Assembly (NCBI GenBank): GCA_963815185.1
Contig: CAWFGC010000007.1
Location: forward strand, 248,001-312,000
Direction: 5' to 3'
Source: SHZL01 sp963815185
GTDB taxonomy: Bacteria > Pseudomonadota > Gammaproteobacteria > Xanthomonadales > SZUA-36
DNA: 64,000 nt
The position numbers and the translations under genes were made by a program. The notes under the pieces are model-generated. The model saw only the letters and a program-made list of their open reading frames with translations, did no database searches and was not told the DNA's origin. This document shows, in pieces, positions 18,762 to 27,312 of the stretch (positions are counted from its first letter, which is position 1; each line of letters begins with the position of its first letter).

Positions 18762-20076
18762 GGGCAGACCTCGGCCGGGTCGCCGTCACGACCCGCACAT
18801 GTCCTCCCAGGGCCAGCAGATGGTCTGCAAAGGCCGGGTAAGACGTGTTGACGTGGGTGGCGCCATGCACTGACAGCGCTGCACTGGCCACCTGCCCCAA
18901 AATGCAAAAACTCATTGCACAGCGGTGATCCCCGGCGCCGTCGACCTCTCCACCCCGCACCGGGCCGCCTTCGATATCGATGCCGTCCACCAACTCGTTT
19001 GCCGTCACCCCCAGGGCCTTGAGGCCCTGCGCCATCACGGCCAGGCGGTCACTCTCCTTGACCCGCAGCTCCGCGGCGCCACGGATGCGTGTCGTGCCTT
19101 TGACCACCGCTGCAAGCACCATGATGGCAGGCAATTCATCGATCAGGGACGGCACCCAACTTTCGGGAATATCGATGCCCTGCAAACCGGAAGTGTGGCG
19201 AATGCGGATGTCGGCGACGGGTTCCTGACCAAACATTTGCCGATTTTGCATCTGTACATCGGCGCCCATGGCTTGCAAAACCCGCAATAAACCGTCCCGG
19301 GTGGCATTGATCCCTACCCCGCGCAACAGAAGGTCCGAACCCGGCACCATGGCCGCGGCAACCAGAAAAAAAGCGGCTGAAGAAATATCCGCCGGCACCC
19401 GAATCTGTGCGGCGGTCAGGCGGCTGCCGCCGGACACGCAGCAAGGCGCCCGCAATGGCACGCCAAAAAGCGGTAGCATTTTTTCCGTATGATCGCGGCT
19501 TTGATGCGGTTCGATAACACAGGTCGATCCGGTGGCAAACAAGCCGCACAGCAGCAGGCAGGACTTGATTTGTGCGCTCGCCACCGGCAGCGTGTAATCA
19601 ATGCCGTGCAAGGCGGGGTTCCCGTGAATTCGCAAGGGGGCGGTGCCGGCAACCGTGGTTTCGATCCGCGCCCCCATCCGCGACAAAGGCTCAACGATCC
19701 GCCGCATCGGCCTCCGGCATAGCGATTCATCGCCGGTCAATTCCGCATCGAATCCCTGCGCCGCCAGGACGCCGGCGAGCAGGCGCATGGCCGTACCGGA
19801 ATTTCCCATGTCGAGCATATGCCCGGGCGGCTTCAGTCCGGCTGCTCCAGTTCCCAGCACCCGGGTAGTGCCGCCATGCGCCGAAATGCCTGCGCCCAAC
19901 TGACAGCACGCCTTGGCGGTCGCATTGACGTCCTCCGCGTCGAGCAAGCCCTCGATCGCTGACTCCCCCTCTGCCAGGCTGGCCAGTATCAGGGCACGAT
20001 GCGAAATGGATTTGTCACCCGGCGGAAGGAGTTCTCCCTGCAGTGCAGCCGCCAGCGGTCGGGTTTGCAGAATCAA
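18751..20076 (-). CDS. aroA: 3-phosphoshikimate 1-carboxyvinyltransferase (EPSP synthase)
   Basis: Sixth step of the shikimate pathway. Shows PGDKSISHRALILASLAEG, DMGNSGTAMRLLAG, SAQIKSCLL, and RVKESDRLAVMAQGL. I place the start at TTG 20076 (LILQTRPL), because GAGG lies seven bases upstream and the predicted N terminus matches the family; the open frame continues upstream only as a shadow of pheA. This gives 441 residues, normal for the family. It is 37 bases downstream of pheA; no tyrA or hisC is interposed. Confidence 0.93.
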   Translation of the reverse strand: MILQTRPLAAALQGELLPPGDKSISHRALILASLAEGESAIEGLLDAEDVNATAKACCQLGAGISAHGGTTRVLGTGAAGLKPPGHMLDMGNSGTAMRLLAGVLAAQGFDAELTGDESLCRRPMRRIVEPLSRMGARIETTVAGTAPLRIHGNPALHGIDYTLPVASAQIKSCLLLCGLFATGSTCVIEPHQSRDHTEKMLPLFGVPLRAPCCVSGGSRLTAAQIRVPADISSAAFFLVAAAMVPGSDLLLRGVGINATRDGLLRVLQAMGADVQMQNRQMFGQEPVADIRIRHTSGLQGIDIPESWVPSLIDELPAIMVLAAVVKGTTRIRGAAELRVKESDRLAVMAQGLKALGVTANELVDGIDIEGGPVRGGEVDGAGDHRCAMSFCILGQVASAALSVHGATHVNTSYPAFADHLLALGGHVRVVTATRPRSAHDG

Positions 20077-20113
20077 ATGGCCAACCTCAGCCTTTGCGCA
20101 CCTGGCGGTGCAT

Positions 20114-21259
20114 TCAGGACGTCTCGGACGTGGATTTTTCGGCTTTGCCTTCTTCCGGCAGTACGGCTCGCGGATAGGAACCCAGTACCCGGAACAGTTT
20201 GGCGATGCGCTTGAGATCCTGCATTGCCGCCGCGACGGGAGGATCTTCGGCGTGGCCTTCGATATCGACAAAAAACAGGTATTCCCACTTGCCCAGGCTG
20301 GACGGCCGCGATTCAATTCGCGTCATGTTGACGCCGTGTGTCTCGAAAGGCTGCAACAAGCGGTACAGCAAGCCCGGACCCTCGTGCCCCGCCAACAGCA
20401 GTGTGGTCTTGTCTTCTCCGGAAGGTGCGAACAACTGGCGGCCGACCACCAGGAAGCGGGTGGTGTTGTCCGCCCGGTCCTCGATATTGGCGAACAGAAC
20501 AGGCAAGCCATAAATCTCCGCGGCAGAACGGCCGGCAATGGCCGCTGCTTCCGGCGCGTTGCGCACCCGCCGGGCGGCTTCGGCATTGCTTCCCACGGCA
20601 ATCAATTCAGCACGGGGCAGATGCCCGCGAATCCAAATCTTGCATTGCGACAACGATTGCTCGTGCGAGTAGACACGTTCTATGTGGTTCAGATTGCGCG
20701 CATGCGTCAGCAAATTCTGATGCACGCGCAATTCTATCTCGCCACAGATTTTCAGGTCGGATATCAGAAACATGTCCAGGGTGTGACTGACGATCCCCTG
20801 GGAGGAATTCTCCACCGGCACCACGCCGAAATCCGCGTCGGCGCTTTGCACTTGCTCGAACACGCTGTCGATACCGCCGTAACTCGAAGCGTGGACGGAA
20901 TGGCCAAAATGGCGGTGCACCGCCTGTTGGGTAAATGTCCCTTCCGGCCCCAGATAGGCGACTTTGAGCGGTTCCTGCTGCGCCAGACAGGCGGACATGA
21001 TTTCCCTGAACAGCCGCACCATTTCAGCATCACTCAGAGGCCCCTTGTTGCGCCGCATGATCTTGCGCAATATTTCCGCTTCGCGTTCGGGGCGGTAATA
21101 GTCGACGGCGTGGGGGAATTTTCCCTTGCTGGCGCGAATCTGAAATGCAAGGCCTGCGCGCTTGCTGATCAAATCCTGAATCTGTTCGTCCAGGCGATCG
21201 ATTTGCTCTCTGACGTTACCGAGCTGTTTTACATTCCGGTCTTTTTTCTTCGCTACCAT
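20114..21259 (-). CDS. pheA: Bifunctional chorismate mutase / prephenate dehydratase (P-protein)
   Basis: Commits chorismate to phenylalanine. The N-terminal chorismate mutase helices (VREQIDRLDEQIQDLISKRA) occupy about residues 15-95. The prephenate dehydratase domain has YLGPEGTFTQQA, GVVPVENSSQG and the catalytic TRFLV, and a C-terminal ACT domain includes GLLYRLLQPFETHGVNMTRIESRP, the phenylalanine-sensing site. The preferred start is ATG 21259 (MVAKKKDR); ATG 21292 is possible. In related genomes serC and gyrA precede pheA; here the neighbour is an asmA-like gene. Confidence 0.95.
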   Translation of the reverse strand: MVAKKKDRNVKQLGNVREQIDRLDEQIQDLISKRAGLAFQIRASKGKFPHAVDYYRPEREAEILRKIMRRNKGPLSDAEMVRLFREIMSACLAQQEPLKVAYLGPEGTFTQQAVHRHFGHSVHASSYGGIDSVFEQVQSADADFGVVPVENSSQGIVSHTLDMFLISDLKICGEIELRVHQNLLTHARNLNHIERVYSHEQSLSQCKIWIRGHLPRAELIAVGSNAEAARRVRNAPEAAAIAGRSAAEIYGLPVLFANIEDRADNTTRFLVVGRQLFAPSGEDKTTLLLAGHEGPGLLYRLLQPFETHGVNMTRIESRPSSLGKWEYLFFVDIEGHAEDPPVAAAMQDLKRIAKLFRVLGSYPRAVLPEEGKAEKSTSETS

Positions 21260-21346
21260 AAGTGTTCGCGTCGTCCTTTTCGTGCCCAGCATTGTAACTG
21301 CTTGGCGCTTGCCGCGCCCAGCGATCGGGCAAGGTTTGCTGCGCCA

Positions 21347-22513
21347 TCAGGGGTTTGGCCCGGTGCACGCAGGTTCAGGCCCAATGGCCACATTCACATC
21401 GTCCGCCTCGGCACCCGCCATCCACGCCTTTTCCGCATGCAGGTGGATGGCAAGGTCAATAGGCGATTCGGTACCGCCCGCCTGCTGCTCGGGCATCATC
21501 GCGTAAATTTTGTCCAGGTCGAGTTCCGCCGCCTGCAAATTCAGATGCAAAGCCACGGGATCGGTCAGCCACAAACAGCCATCACCAGCAAGAGACTGGC
21601 CAGCGATCTCCATACCCACGGTCTGCAGGCCCACCTGATCGGGCAGCACGGTAAAATCGGAGGTCAGCCTGGAAGGTGGCAGCGACTCCTGATGGTATTG
21701 GACCGCCAGGCTGCCGGACATCGGCGCGCCCAATGCAAGTTTGAATTGCCCGGCCGCTGCTTGCCCGCTCTGTTCCCAGGACATTTGTCCGTCCAGGCTT
21801 GCGGCCGGCTGGTCCCAGTGCCATTCGCCTTTAAGCCCCTGAACCAGGGTCTCTCCCCATTTGAGTTCCATCTCGCGGATGTCGAGCCGGGATGACAAGC
21901 TTCCCGGCATTACCGTCAGCCCGCCTTGCAAGCGCAATTGCGCTGTTTCTTCCGGCCCATTGAGCCATCCGGCATCGATGTCGAGACCTGCCGCGCGCCC
22001 TGCCTGAAAGCCCGTGAGCTGTAAATGCCTGATCAAAAGATGGTTGTCCGGCGGCGCCAGGCGGACCGAGAAATCGTGGATTTCCAGCGACGCCACGGCT
22101 GGAAGCGGCATCGCTGATCCATCCGTCGCTTGCCCATCCCCGCCTTCATTGGGCACGCGACTGATGTCCACGAAGCCACCGCGCAATCCTATAGACACAA
22201 TCCTGAGTTCGCGGTGCAAAAGCGGTTTGAGCTCGATGACGGCTGAGTACTCCTTGCTGGACGCCAGCGCGGCCTTGCCGTCAGGCTGATCGATTTGCAG
22301 CCGACTACCGGCAATTTTCAGGCGCGGAAAGAGTTTCAGGGAATAGTCTCCATCCAGCCGCACCGGCAAACCCAGGCTTTTGCTCAACTCCCTTTGCAGC
22401 AGGCTGCGGCCGCCGGACGATTCGAGCCAAGCATCGGCAGCCATGCCAAACAACACGAACACCACCAGCAGGCTTACCAGGCTCAGCGGCACTATCCAGA
22501 TCAGCCGGCGCAT
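21347..22513 (-). CDS. AsmA-like family protein, probably C-terminally shortened
   Basis: A 388-residue protein with an N-terminal TM anchor (about 5-25) and a periplasmic AsmA-type N-terminal domain: SSGGRSLLQRELSKSLGLPVRLDGDYSLKLFP region, then KIAGSRLQID and ELKPLLHRELRIVSIGLRGGFVDISR. AsmA-like proteins bridge the envelope and influence phospholipid transport to the outer membrane. Full-length members usually run to 600 residues or more with a C-terminal AsmA_2 region. Here the frame ends abruptly after DDVNVAIG with a low-complexity tail, suggesting truncation at a junction just upstream of pheA. The start codon is preceded by an AGGACA sequence belonging to a palindromic repeat. Confidence 0.75.
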   Translation of the reverse strand: MRRLIWIVPLSLVSLLVVFVLFGMAADAWLESSGGRSLLQRELSKSLGLPVRLDGDYSLKLFPRLKIAGSRLQIDQPDGKAALASSKEYSAVIELKPLLHRELRIVSIGLRGGFVDISRVPNEGGDGQATDGSAMPLPAVASLEIHDFSVRLAPPDNHLLIRHLQLTGFQAGRAAGLDIDAGWLNGPEETAQLRLQGGLTVMPGSLSSRLDIREMELKWGETLVQGLKGEWHWDQPAASLDGQMSWEQSGQAAAGQFKLALGAPMSGSLAVQYHQESLPPSRLTSDFTVLPDQVGLQTVGMEIAGQSLAGDGCLWLTDPVALHLNLQAAELDLDKIYAMMPEQQAGGTESPIDLAIHLHAEKAWMAGAEADDVNVAIGPEPACTGPNP

Positions 22514-22519
22514 GGGCTA

Positions 22520-22612
22520 GTGTCCTGTCCCGGAAATACCTTCATCGCTTACCGGCTGGCCACAACGCACCGGGCCGACTAAACTTTCGCAACCCGGCAA
22601 AGGACAGGACAC
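22520..22612. repeat. Palindromic element, GTGTCCTGT family
   Basis: Perfect 11-base terminal inverted repeat, GTGTCCTGTCC (22520-22530) with GGACAGGACAC (22602-22612), enclosing 71 bases without coding capacity. It fills the whole gap between divergent asmA-like and PHA-granule genes. The AGGACA in each arm lies six to nine bases before the start codon of the gene on that side and may serve as its ribosome binding site. Related ends occur at 26587-26642 and 34695-34869. Confidence 0.8.
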
Positions 22613-22615
22613 ACG

Positions 22616-22912
22616 ATGTCGACCATCAACATTCGCGCCTTCCATCAGATGAATCACGAAGACGCCCAGCAAGCGGCCGACGAGCTGGCCAGCGACCTGG
22701 CCAACAAGTTCGATATCGATTATGGCTGGGACGAAGACGTGATTCATTTCGAGCGGCCCGGAGTACATGGCAGCATTATGGTGGCCAAGCACGAGATCCA
22801 CATCACGGCCCACCTGAGTCTTGTATTGCTCCTGCTCCAGAGCCGGATCGAAGATGAAATCAGAGAGTACTTGCAAAGTCATTTCGCCTGTACATTCAAG
22901 GATGAAGCATAA
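22616..22912 (+). CDS. Polyhydroxyalkanoic acid system family protein (PHA_gran_rgn)
   Basis: A 98-residue protein matching the PHA granule-associated/regulatory family: MSTINIRAFHQMNHEDAQQA, followed by FDIDYGWDEDVIHFERPGVHG and ITAHLSLVLLLLQSRIEDEI. Members share the charged GW.gd.i.F.r.GV.G pattern and accompany PHA genes. It fits the storage-lipid theme of the following 10 kb (phasin, acyl-CoA reductase, wax ester synthase). Transcribed away from asmA; its Shine-Dalgarno-like AGGA comes from the palindromic element. Confidence 0.85.
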   Translation: MSTINIRAFHQMNHEDAQQAADELASDLANKFDIDYGWDEDVIHFERPGVHGSIMVAKHEIHITAHLSLVLLLLQSRIEDEIREYLQSHFACTFKDEA

Positions 22913-22983
22913 CAATACGAAGCTTGGGTGGAATTCCAGCAACGTCTCGACTAATCGCTTGAAGTGTTTGTAGGGCGCCCGTC

Positions 22984-23087
22984 CGGACCAGGGCTTCTCT
23001 TTTCAGGACACGGCATGAACACGTCCATGTGGCCTCGTCTTGAAACATCCTGTTTCAAACGGTCCTGAAAAGAGAAACCCTGGTCCG
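22984..23087. repeat. Palindromic element, TTTCAGGAC / TGTTTCAAGACGAG family
   Basis: Arms of 26 bases with one mismatch (22984-23009 and 23062-23087), containing GGACCAGGG and TCTTTTCAGGAC, flank a 52-base centre. The centre, read on the minus strand, contains TTTGAAACAGGATGTTTC and AAGACGAG. The same core occurs on the plus strand of the element at 30776-30950, although the outer arms differ. No coding sequence. It lies between the PHA protein and an unknown gene. Confidence 0.8.
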
Positions 23088-23163
23088 ACGAGCTTGTACC
23101 GGGTTTGGCATTAAGGCAGATGCTTACGAGTTGCTGGAATTTGGGGTGTGGGAATGGTGGGCA

Positions 23164-23883
23164 TCATGCATCTTGGCCTGCGGGGTCGAAGGGTGATTCG
23201 TGGCCGCTGAACAGCCGCTCCATGGCCTGCCATTCGCGCTGATAGATCGACTCGACGAAAAAAGCAGCGTCGCCGAGCCGGCGGAATGAACTCAAGCCGT
23301 TTTCCAGGAAGGCCTGCAGCAAACCAAATCCGGCGGCTCTGGCGGGGCCGCGCATCATGGTGAGCAAATGCACCAGCAGGGGCATTTTGACCAGTCGTTC
23401 CAGTTCGTGCCCCAACTTACGGATCAGCAGGATCTGGTCTTCCCGGTCCGGCCGGCGTCCGCACTCGCGATAGGTTTCCGCGTAGGTCGCCGTTTCAAGG
23501 TGATCCGTGCCCCGGCGCTGCAACAGGGCAGCCATTTCCATATCGAACTCAAGACTGATCGCTTCCAGGCGCAAGGCATCGGCCACCATGCGCAGAGGCT
23601 TTCGCGGAAGCATGCGGCTCATGATGGGTTCTACACGCGCCACTTCCTGATCCCGTTCGCGAAAATTCATTCCACCATAGAGTTCGTCAAGAAAGAATCG
23701 GCATGCCGGTGCGTCGCTGTCACGCCCCAGAAAATCCTCATAAGTGCGTGACAGACGCTCACGCTGCCAATTTTGCAGCATTTGAAACGCGGCCATTGGA
23801 AACCCGGGTTTGCTGATTGCGCACGCCAGTTCGTGGTTCCGCACCAACTGCAGGTGAAAGTCATTGGCGCGCTTTGCCGCCAT
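23164..23883 (-). CDS. Conserved hypothetical protein with FFLDELYG motif
   Basis: A 239-residue soluble, mostly helical protein without signal peptide or TM segments. Visible blocks are LSRTYEDFLGR, CRFFLDELYGG, FRERDQEVARVEPIMSRMLP and EFDMEMAALL. From memory this block pattern recurs in uncharacterised gammaproteobacterial proteins, but I cannot attach a function. It is followed after 26 bases by the peroxiredoxin gene's stop on the same strand, so it lies downstream of that gene's 5' neighbour only loosely; cotranscription is possible. Confidence 0.7.
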   Translation of the reverse strand: MAAKRANDFHLQLVRNHELACAISKPGFPMAAFQMLQNWQRERLSRTYEDFLGRDSDAPACRFFLDELYGGMNFRERDQEVARVEPIMSRMLPRKPLRMVADALRLEAISLEFDMEMAALLQRRGTDHLETATYAETYRECGRRPDREDQILLIRKLGHELERLVKMPLLVHLLTMMRGPARAAGFGLLQAFLENGLSSFRRLGDAAFFVESIYQREWQAMERLFSGHESPFDPAGQDA

Positions 23884-23909
23884 GGAAAGGTCCAGCCGCA
23901 GTAGTGCGG

Positions 23910-24369
23910 CTACGTTTCCTCAAGTCCGGCAATAACCTCCAGCAACTCTTCCCGCGTGCGTCTGAACAGTGCGAGCGCCTCCCGATGCAGGTACCGGATG
24001 ATGCCATCTTCATCCAGCAGGAAGACGGCGCGTTTCATCCCCAGCAGGCCTTTGCAGTCGTATCTGGCAGCCACCTTCAGGCCGGCATCCGTCAGCAGCG
24101 TAAAACGGCAAATCGTGCTTGGCTTTGAACTTGCGGTGCGATTCGGCACCGTCACCGCTGATGCCCACAACCCTGACTCCGAGACCGGCAAAAGCCTCGA
24201 TACCATCCCGGTAGTCACATAGCTGGCGTGTGCACACCGGTGTATTGTCGCCGGGGTAAAAGACCAGCAGCAGTTTTTGCCCATGCTGGCTGGACAGTTT
24301 GAAAGCCACGTCCTGCTCGTCGGCCAGAGTGAAATCCGGCGCCTTGTCCCCCACCTGGAGCAAATCCAT
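23910..24369 (-). CDS. Peroxiredoxin, Bcp/AhpC-TSA type (frameshifted)
   Basis: Thiol peroxidase. The first frame gives MDLLQVGDKAPDFTLADEQ, the active-site segment YPGDNTPVCTRQLCDYRDG (peroxidatic Cys in PVCT, possible resolving Cys five residues on), and GVRVVGISGDGAESHRKF. The frame then breaks at a run of four A on the plus strand (24102-24105), where three are expected. After it the next frame continues FTLLTDAGLKVAARYDCKG and KRAVFLLDEDGIIRY to the stop at 23910. Together they give a normal length of about 153 residues. The indel in a homopolymer suggests a sequencing error. Confidence 0.85.
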
Positions 24370-24384
24370 ATTCGCTTATCCTTC

Positions 24385-26367
24385 CTACCAGTGAATGCCG
24401 CGCATCAAGCTGGCGAAGATCAGCTGCTCCTGCGACGCCTCGAGCTGCGACTCCTTCACGCCCCTGGCAGCAGCAGATTCCGGAAACATACGGAACGCAG
24501 TGTTGAGGATGATCTCCGCAACCTTGGGCACCACCGTGTTCAGCACCTGGGCAAAAATGCCCAGGCGGGTGGCAATGCGCAGCGGTTTGTAGATGACAGC
24601 CTGCTTCACCAGTTCGGCCGCTTCTTCCGGCGACATGGTGGGCAGGTTGTCGTAAATACGGGTGGGCGCGATCATGGGCGTGCGCACGAGCGGCATATTG
24701 ATGGTGGTGAAGTTGACCCCGGCATCGCTGAATTCAGCGGCTGCACAGCGCGAAAATGCATCCAGTGCGGCCTTCGATGCCACATAAGCGGAAAACCTCG
24801 GCGCGTTGCTGAGTACGCCGATCGAAGAAATATTGATGATATGGCCCTTGTGCTTCTTTTCCATCGTGGGCAGGACGGCCATGATCAGCCGCAGGCTGGC
24901 AAAGTAGTTGAGCTGCATACAGCGCTCGTAATCACTAAAACGGTCATAGGAGGAAGTGATCGCGCGGCGGATCGACTTACCGGCATTATTGATCAGGATT
25001 TCAATGTCCCCCAGTTCCCGGCTGATGTCTTCGATGACCCGGGCACAGGCTGCCGCATCAGTCAGGTCTGCCGAATAGCTCCATGCCTGACCACCTTCAC
25101 TGGTGATTTCCTTGACGGTATTGGCGAGTTTTTGCTGGTTGCGGGCAATAATGGCAACGCGGGCTCCGGCGCGAGCCATCATGATTGCCGTTGCGTGACC
25201 GATACCGGAAGAACCGCCGGTCACCACCACCAACTTGTCCTGCACATGGCCACGCAGGCTGCGGTCGATGAACAGGTCCGGATCCAGATGACGCTCCCAG
25301 TAATCCCATAGGCGCCAGGCATAGCCATCGAGTGGGGGTACCTTGATCCCGCTCCACTTGAGCGCACGTTCGGTTTCACGACTGTCGAACCGGGTTGGAT
25401 AATTGATGAATTTCAGGACCTCCGGCGGCACCCCCAGGTCATGCATGATCTGGCGTGAAATCCGTTTTGCCGGTGGCAGCATTTTGATGCCCTGCTTGAT
25501 CACCGCAGGGATATAGTTGAACAGGCGGGCATCGATGCGCATGCTCATCTGCGGTGCATGCGCGGCTTCGGCGAACAGGTTCAACACCTCTCCTATGCGC
25601 CTGGGTTTTGGATCGGTCAGGTGGAAACACTTGCCATCTTCGCCCGCTTTATGGGCAATATGATCCAGCGCCTTGATGACAAAATCCACCGGAACGATGT
25701 TCAACCGCCCCCCTTCGATCCCGATAGCAGGCATCCAGGCCGGCAACGCACTGCGCATTTTCTGAATCAATTTGAAGAAGTAATAGGGGCCGTCAATCTT
25801 GTCAATTTCACCCGTTTCGGAATGACCCACGACAATGCCCGGGCGATAGATTCTCCACGGCACGCTGCATTGGCTCCGGACGATGGCTTCGGCTTCGTGC
25901 TTGGTGCGGAAGTAGGGATTATCCAGGCCCGTGGCCTGTTCGAACATGTCTTCTCGAAAGGTCCCCGGATAGAGCCCGGCTGCGGCGATCGAGCTCACAT
26001 GGTGGAAGTGTTTCGCATTGATCGCCTCGGCAAATCGGACGGCGTTCAAAGTGCCATCGATGTTGGCGATCTGCTGTGACTCGGCATCCGCCCGGAGATC
26101 GTATATGGCAGCAAGATGGAATACGTGGGAAATTTTTCCTTCCAATTGCCTGCGTTTGGCTGCCGGAATGCCCAGGTAGGGCTTGGCCAGGTCCCCGGTA
26201 ACGGCGACAATTCGTCTTCCTTCCGCTCCCCAGCCCTGCTTCAACTCGTTCAGCTTGGCCTTCGAGCCGGAGCGAACGAGCACGTATATGTCGCCCTTGC
26301 GGTGCAATAGACGTTCGATGAGGTTATGTCCAAGAAAGCCGGTTCCGCCGGTCACGAAATAGTTCAT
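24385..26367 (-). CDS. Alcohol-forming fatty acyl-CoA/aldehyde reductase, two-domain SDR (Marinobacter Maqu_2507 type)
   Basis: A 660-residue fusion of two Rossmann domains. The N-terminal extended-SDR/NAD_binding_4 domain has TGGTGFLG (6-13), VFHLAAIYD (82-90) and catalytic YFRTK (152-156). The C-terminal classical SDR has TGGSSGIG (383-390), NNAG (460-463) and YVASK (528-532). As I recall it, the colinear match to the Marinobacter fatty acyl reductase that makes fatty alcohols is close along the whole length, including EGGRLNIVPVDFV and INMPLVRTPMIAPT. The product would feed the WS/DGAT enzyme encoded at 31044. Preceded divergently by an acyl-CoA-binding protein remnant and a TetR gene. Confidence 0.92.
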   Translation of the reverse strand: MNYFVTGGTGFLGHNLIERLLHRKGDIYVLVRSGSKAKLNELKQGWGAEGRRIVAVTGDLAKPYLGIPAAKRRQLEGKISHVFHLAAIYDLRADAESQQIANIDGTLNAVRFAEAINAKHFHHVSSIAAAGLYPGTFREDMFEQATGLDNPYFRTKHEAEAIVRSQCSVPWRIYRPGIVVGHSETGEIDKIDGPYYFFKLIQKMRSALPAWMPAIGIEGGRLNIVPVDFVIKALDHIAHKAGEDGKCFHLTDPKPRRIGEVLNLFAEAAHAPQMSMRIDARLFNYIPAVIKQGIKMLPPAKRISRQIMHDLGVPPEVLKFINYPTRFDSRETERALKWSGIKVPPLDGYAWRLWDYWERHLDPDLFIDRSLRGHVQDKLVVVTGGSSGIGHATAIMMARAGARVAIIARNQQKLANTVKEITSEGGQAWSYSADLTDAAACARVIEDISRELGDIEILINNAGKSIRRAITSSYDRFSDYERCMQLNYFASLRLIMAVLPTMEKKHKGHIINISSIGVLSNAPRFSAYVASKAALDAFSRCAAAEFSDAGVNFTTINMPLVRTPMIAPTRIYDNLPTMSPEEAAELVKQAVIYKPLRIATRLGIFAQVLNTVVPKVAEIILNTAFRMFPESAAARGVKESQLEASQEQLIFASLMRGIHW

Positions 26368-26517
26368 AGCCTTACTCCGGATTGCTCGATTTTGTTTCGA
26401 TCTGACGTCTCATGTGCGCTCCCGCGTGGCGACGGAAAGAAGAGACCGCGTTACGGATCATGATACGATCTTACCAGAACAATTGCGCTTGCAACCTCAA
26501 TGGGATGGAACACTGCC

Positions 26518-26631
26518 ATGAGCGGCAAGAATGCCCTTTTCGAGAAGGCTGCTGTTGCAGCCAGTAGCCTGCCGGAGCGTCCGGACCTGGTGTCCTGTAA
26601 CGCCTCATATGGCACTTTCAGCAAGGTGTGA
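26518..26631 (+). pseudogene. Acyl-CoA-binding protein (ACBP) gene remnant, cut by palindromic repeat
   Basis: The ATG at 26518 opens a 37-codon frame ending at TGA 26629-26631. Residues 7-23 (LFEKAAVAASSLPERPD) match the first helix and loop of acyl-CoA-binding proteins, where F-x-x-A-V-x-x-x-x-x-L-P-x-R-P-D is characteristic and is followed by a LLxLYALYKQ helix. That continuation is absent. Exactly after PD the sequence enters the arm CTGGTGTCCTGT of the palindromic element at 26587. The intact protein would be about 85-90 residues and carry acyl-CoA esters, fitting the adjacent acyl reductase. I infer gene truncation; a short functional peptide is unlikely. Confidence 0.6.
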
Positions 26632-26642
26632 CAGGACACCAG
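26587..26642. repeat. Palindromic element, GTGTCCTGT family (short form)
   Basis: Perfect 12-base inverted repeat CTGGTGTCCTGT (26587-26598) and ACAGGACACCAG (26631-26642) around a 32-base centre. The ends agree with those of the elements at 22520 and 34695 (consensus CTAGTGTCCTGTAAC). It truncates the ACBP-like frame and lies just upstream of the TetR gene. Confidence 0.8.
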
Positions 26643-26657
26643 CTTCCCCGGATTATC

Positions 26658-27302
26658 ATGGCAAAACGTAATACCCGTGAATTGATCCTGATAACCAGCC
26701 TGTCCCTGTTCAATGAATTGGGCGAACCTTCTGTTTCAACCAACCACATTGCAGACGAGGCCGACATCAGCCCCGGCAACCTCTATTATCATTTTCGTCG
26801 CAAGCAGGAAATCATCCTGGAGCTATTCAAACGATTTGCGCTGCAGCTTGATCCCGTCCTCGACGTGCCGGAATCCTCCGATCTGCAGGCGGAAGACCTT
26901 TGGTTCCGGCTGCATCTTTCGTTTGAACTCAAGGGCCAATATCGTTTTCTTTATCGCAACTTCGCCGACATCGCCAACCGCATTCCCGACCTCGACCGGG
27001 CATTTCGCGGCCTGCTGCGGCGCGAACAAAGAGCCACAGCCAGCATGATTTCCAGCCTGGAAAGGCAAGGCACCCTGTCCATCAATGACGCGGAAAAAGA
27101 ACTGTTGCTGGACAATTTGATGCTGGCGCTAATTTACTGGATACCTTTCGCCGAACTCTTTGATGCGCGCGGACTGGAAAACAGCAGCATCCAGGTAAAG
27201 GCCATCGCCGGTGTGCTGCAGATGATCATGCCTTACCTGGCAGAACCGGAGCACAGCCATTTTGCCAGGCTGACTGCCAGCTATCTGTCGCACTCCCATT
27301 GA
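26658..27302 (+). CDS. TetR/AcrR family transcriptional regulator
   Basis: A 214-residue repressor. The N-terminal helix-turn-helix region reads MAKRNTRELILITSLSLFNELGE, then SVSTNHIADEADISPGNLYYHF, the typical TetR recognition helix. The C-terminal half is helical with hydrophobic pocket segments (LMLALIYWIPFAELF). I take ATG 26658 because the upstream GTG at 26628 lies in the repeat; GGA precedes it at six bases. It is transcribed divergently from the fatty acyl reductase and is the obvious candidate to control it, perhaps sensing acyl-CoA. That link is inferred from position. Confidence 0.9.
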   Translation: MAKRNTRELILITSLSLFNELGEPSVSTNHIADEADISPGNLYYHFRRKQEIILELFKRFALQLDPVLDVPESSDLQAEDLWFRLHLSFELKGQYRFLYRNFADIANRIPDLDRAFRGLLRREQRATASMISSLERQGTLSINDAEKELLLDNLMLALIYWIPFAELFDARGLENSSIQVKAIAGVLQMIMPYLAEPEHSHFARLTASYLSHSH

Positions 27303-27312
27303 TAACAAAGAG

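Noticed and set aside
19913..21895. A 660-codon plus-strand open frame
   Set aside because: It is antisense to pheA, aroA and the asmA-like gene, which all have clear family motifs. Long antisense frames are common in GC-rich DNA.
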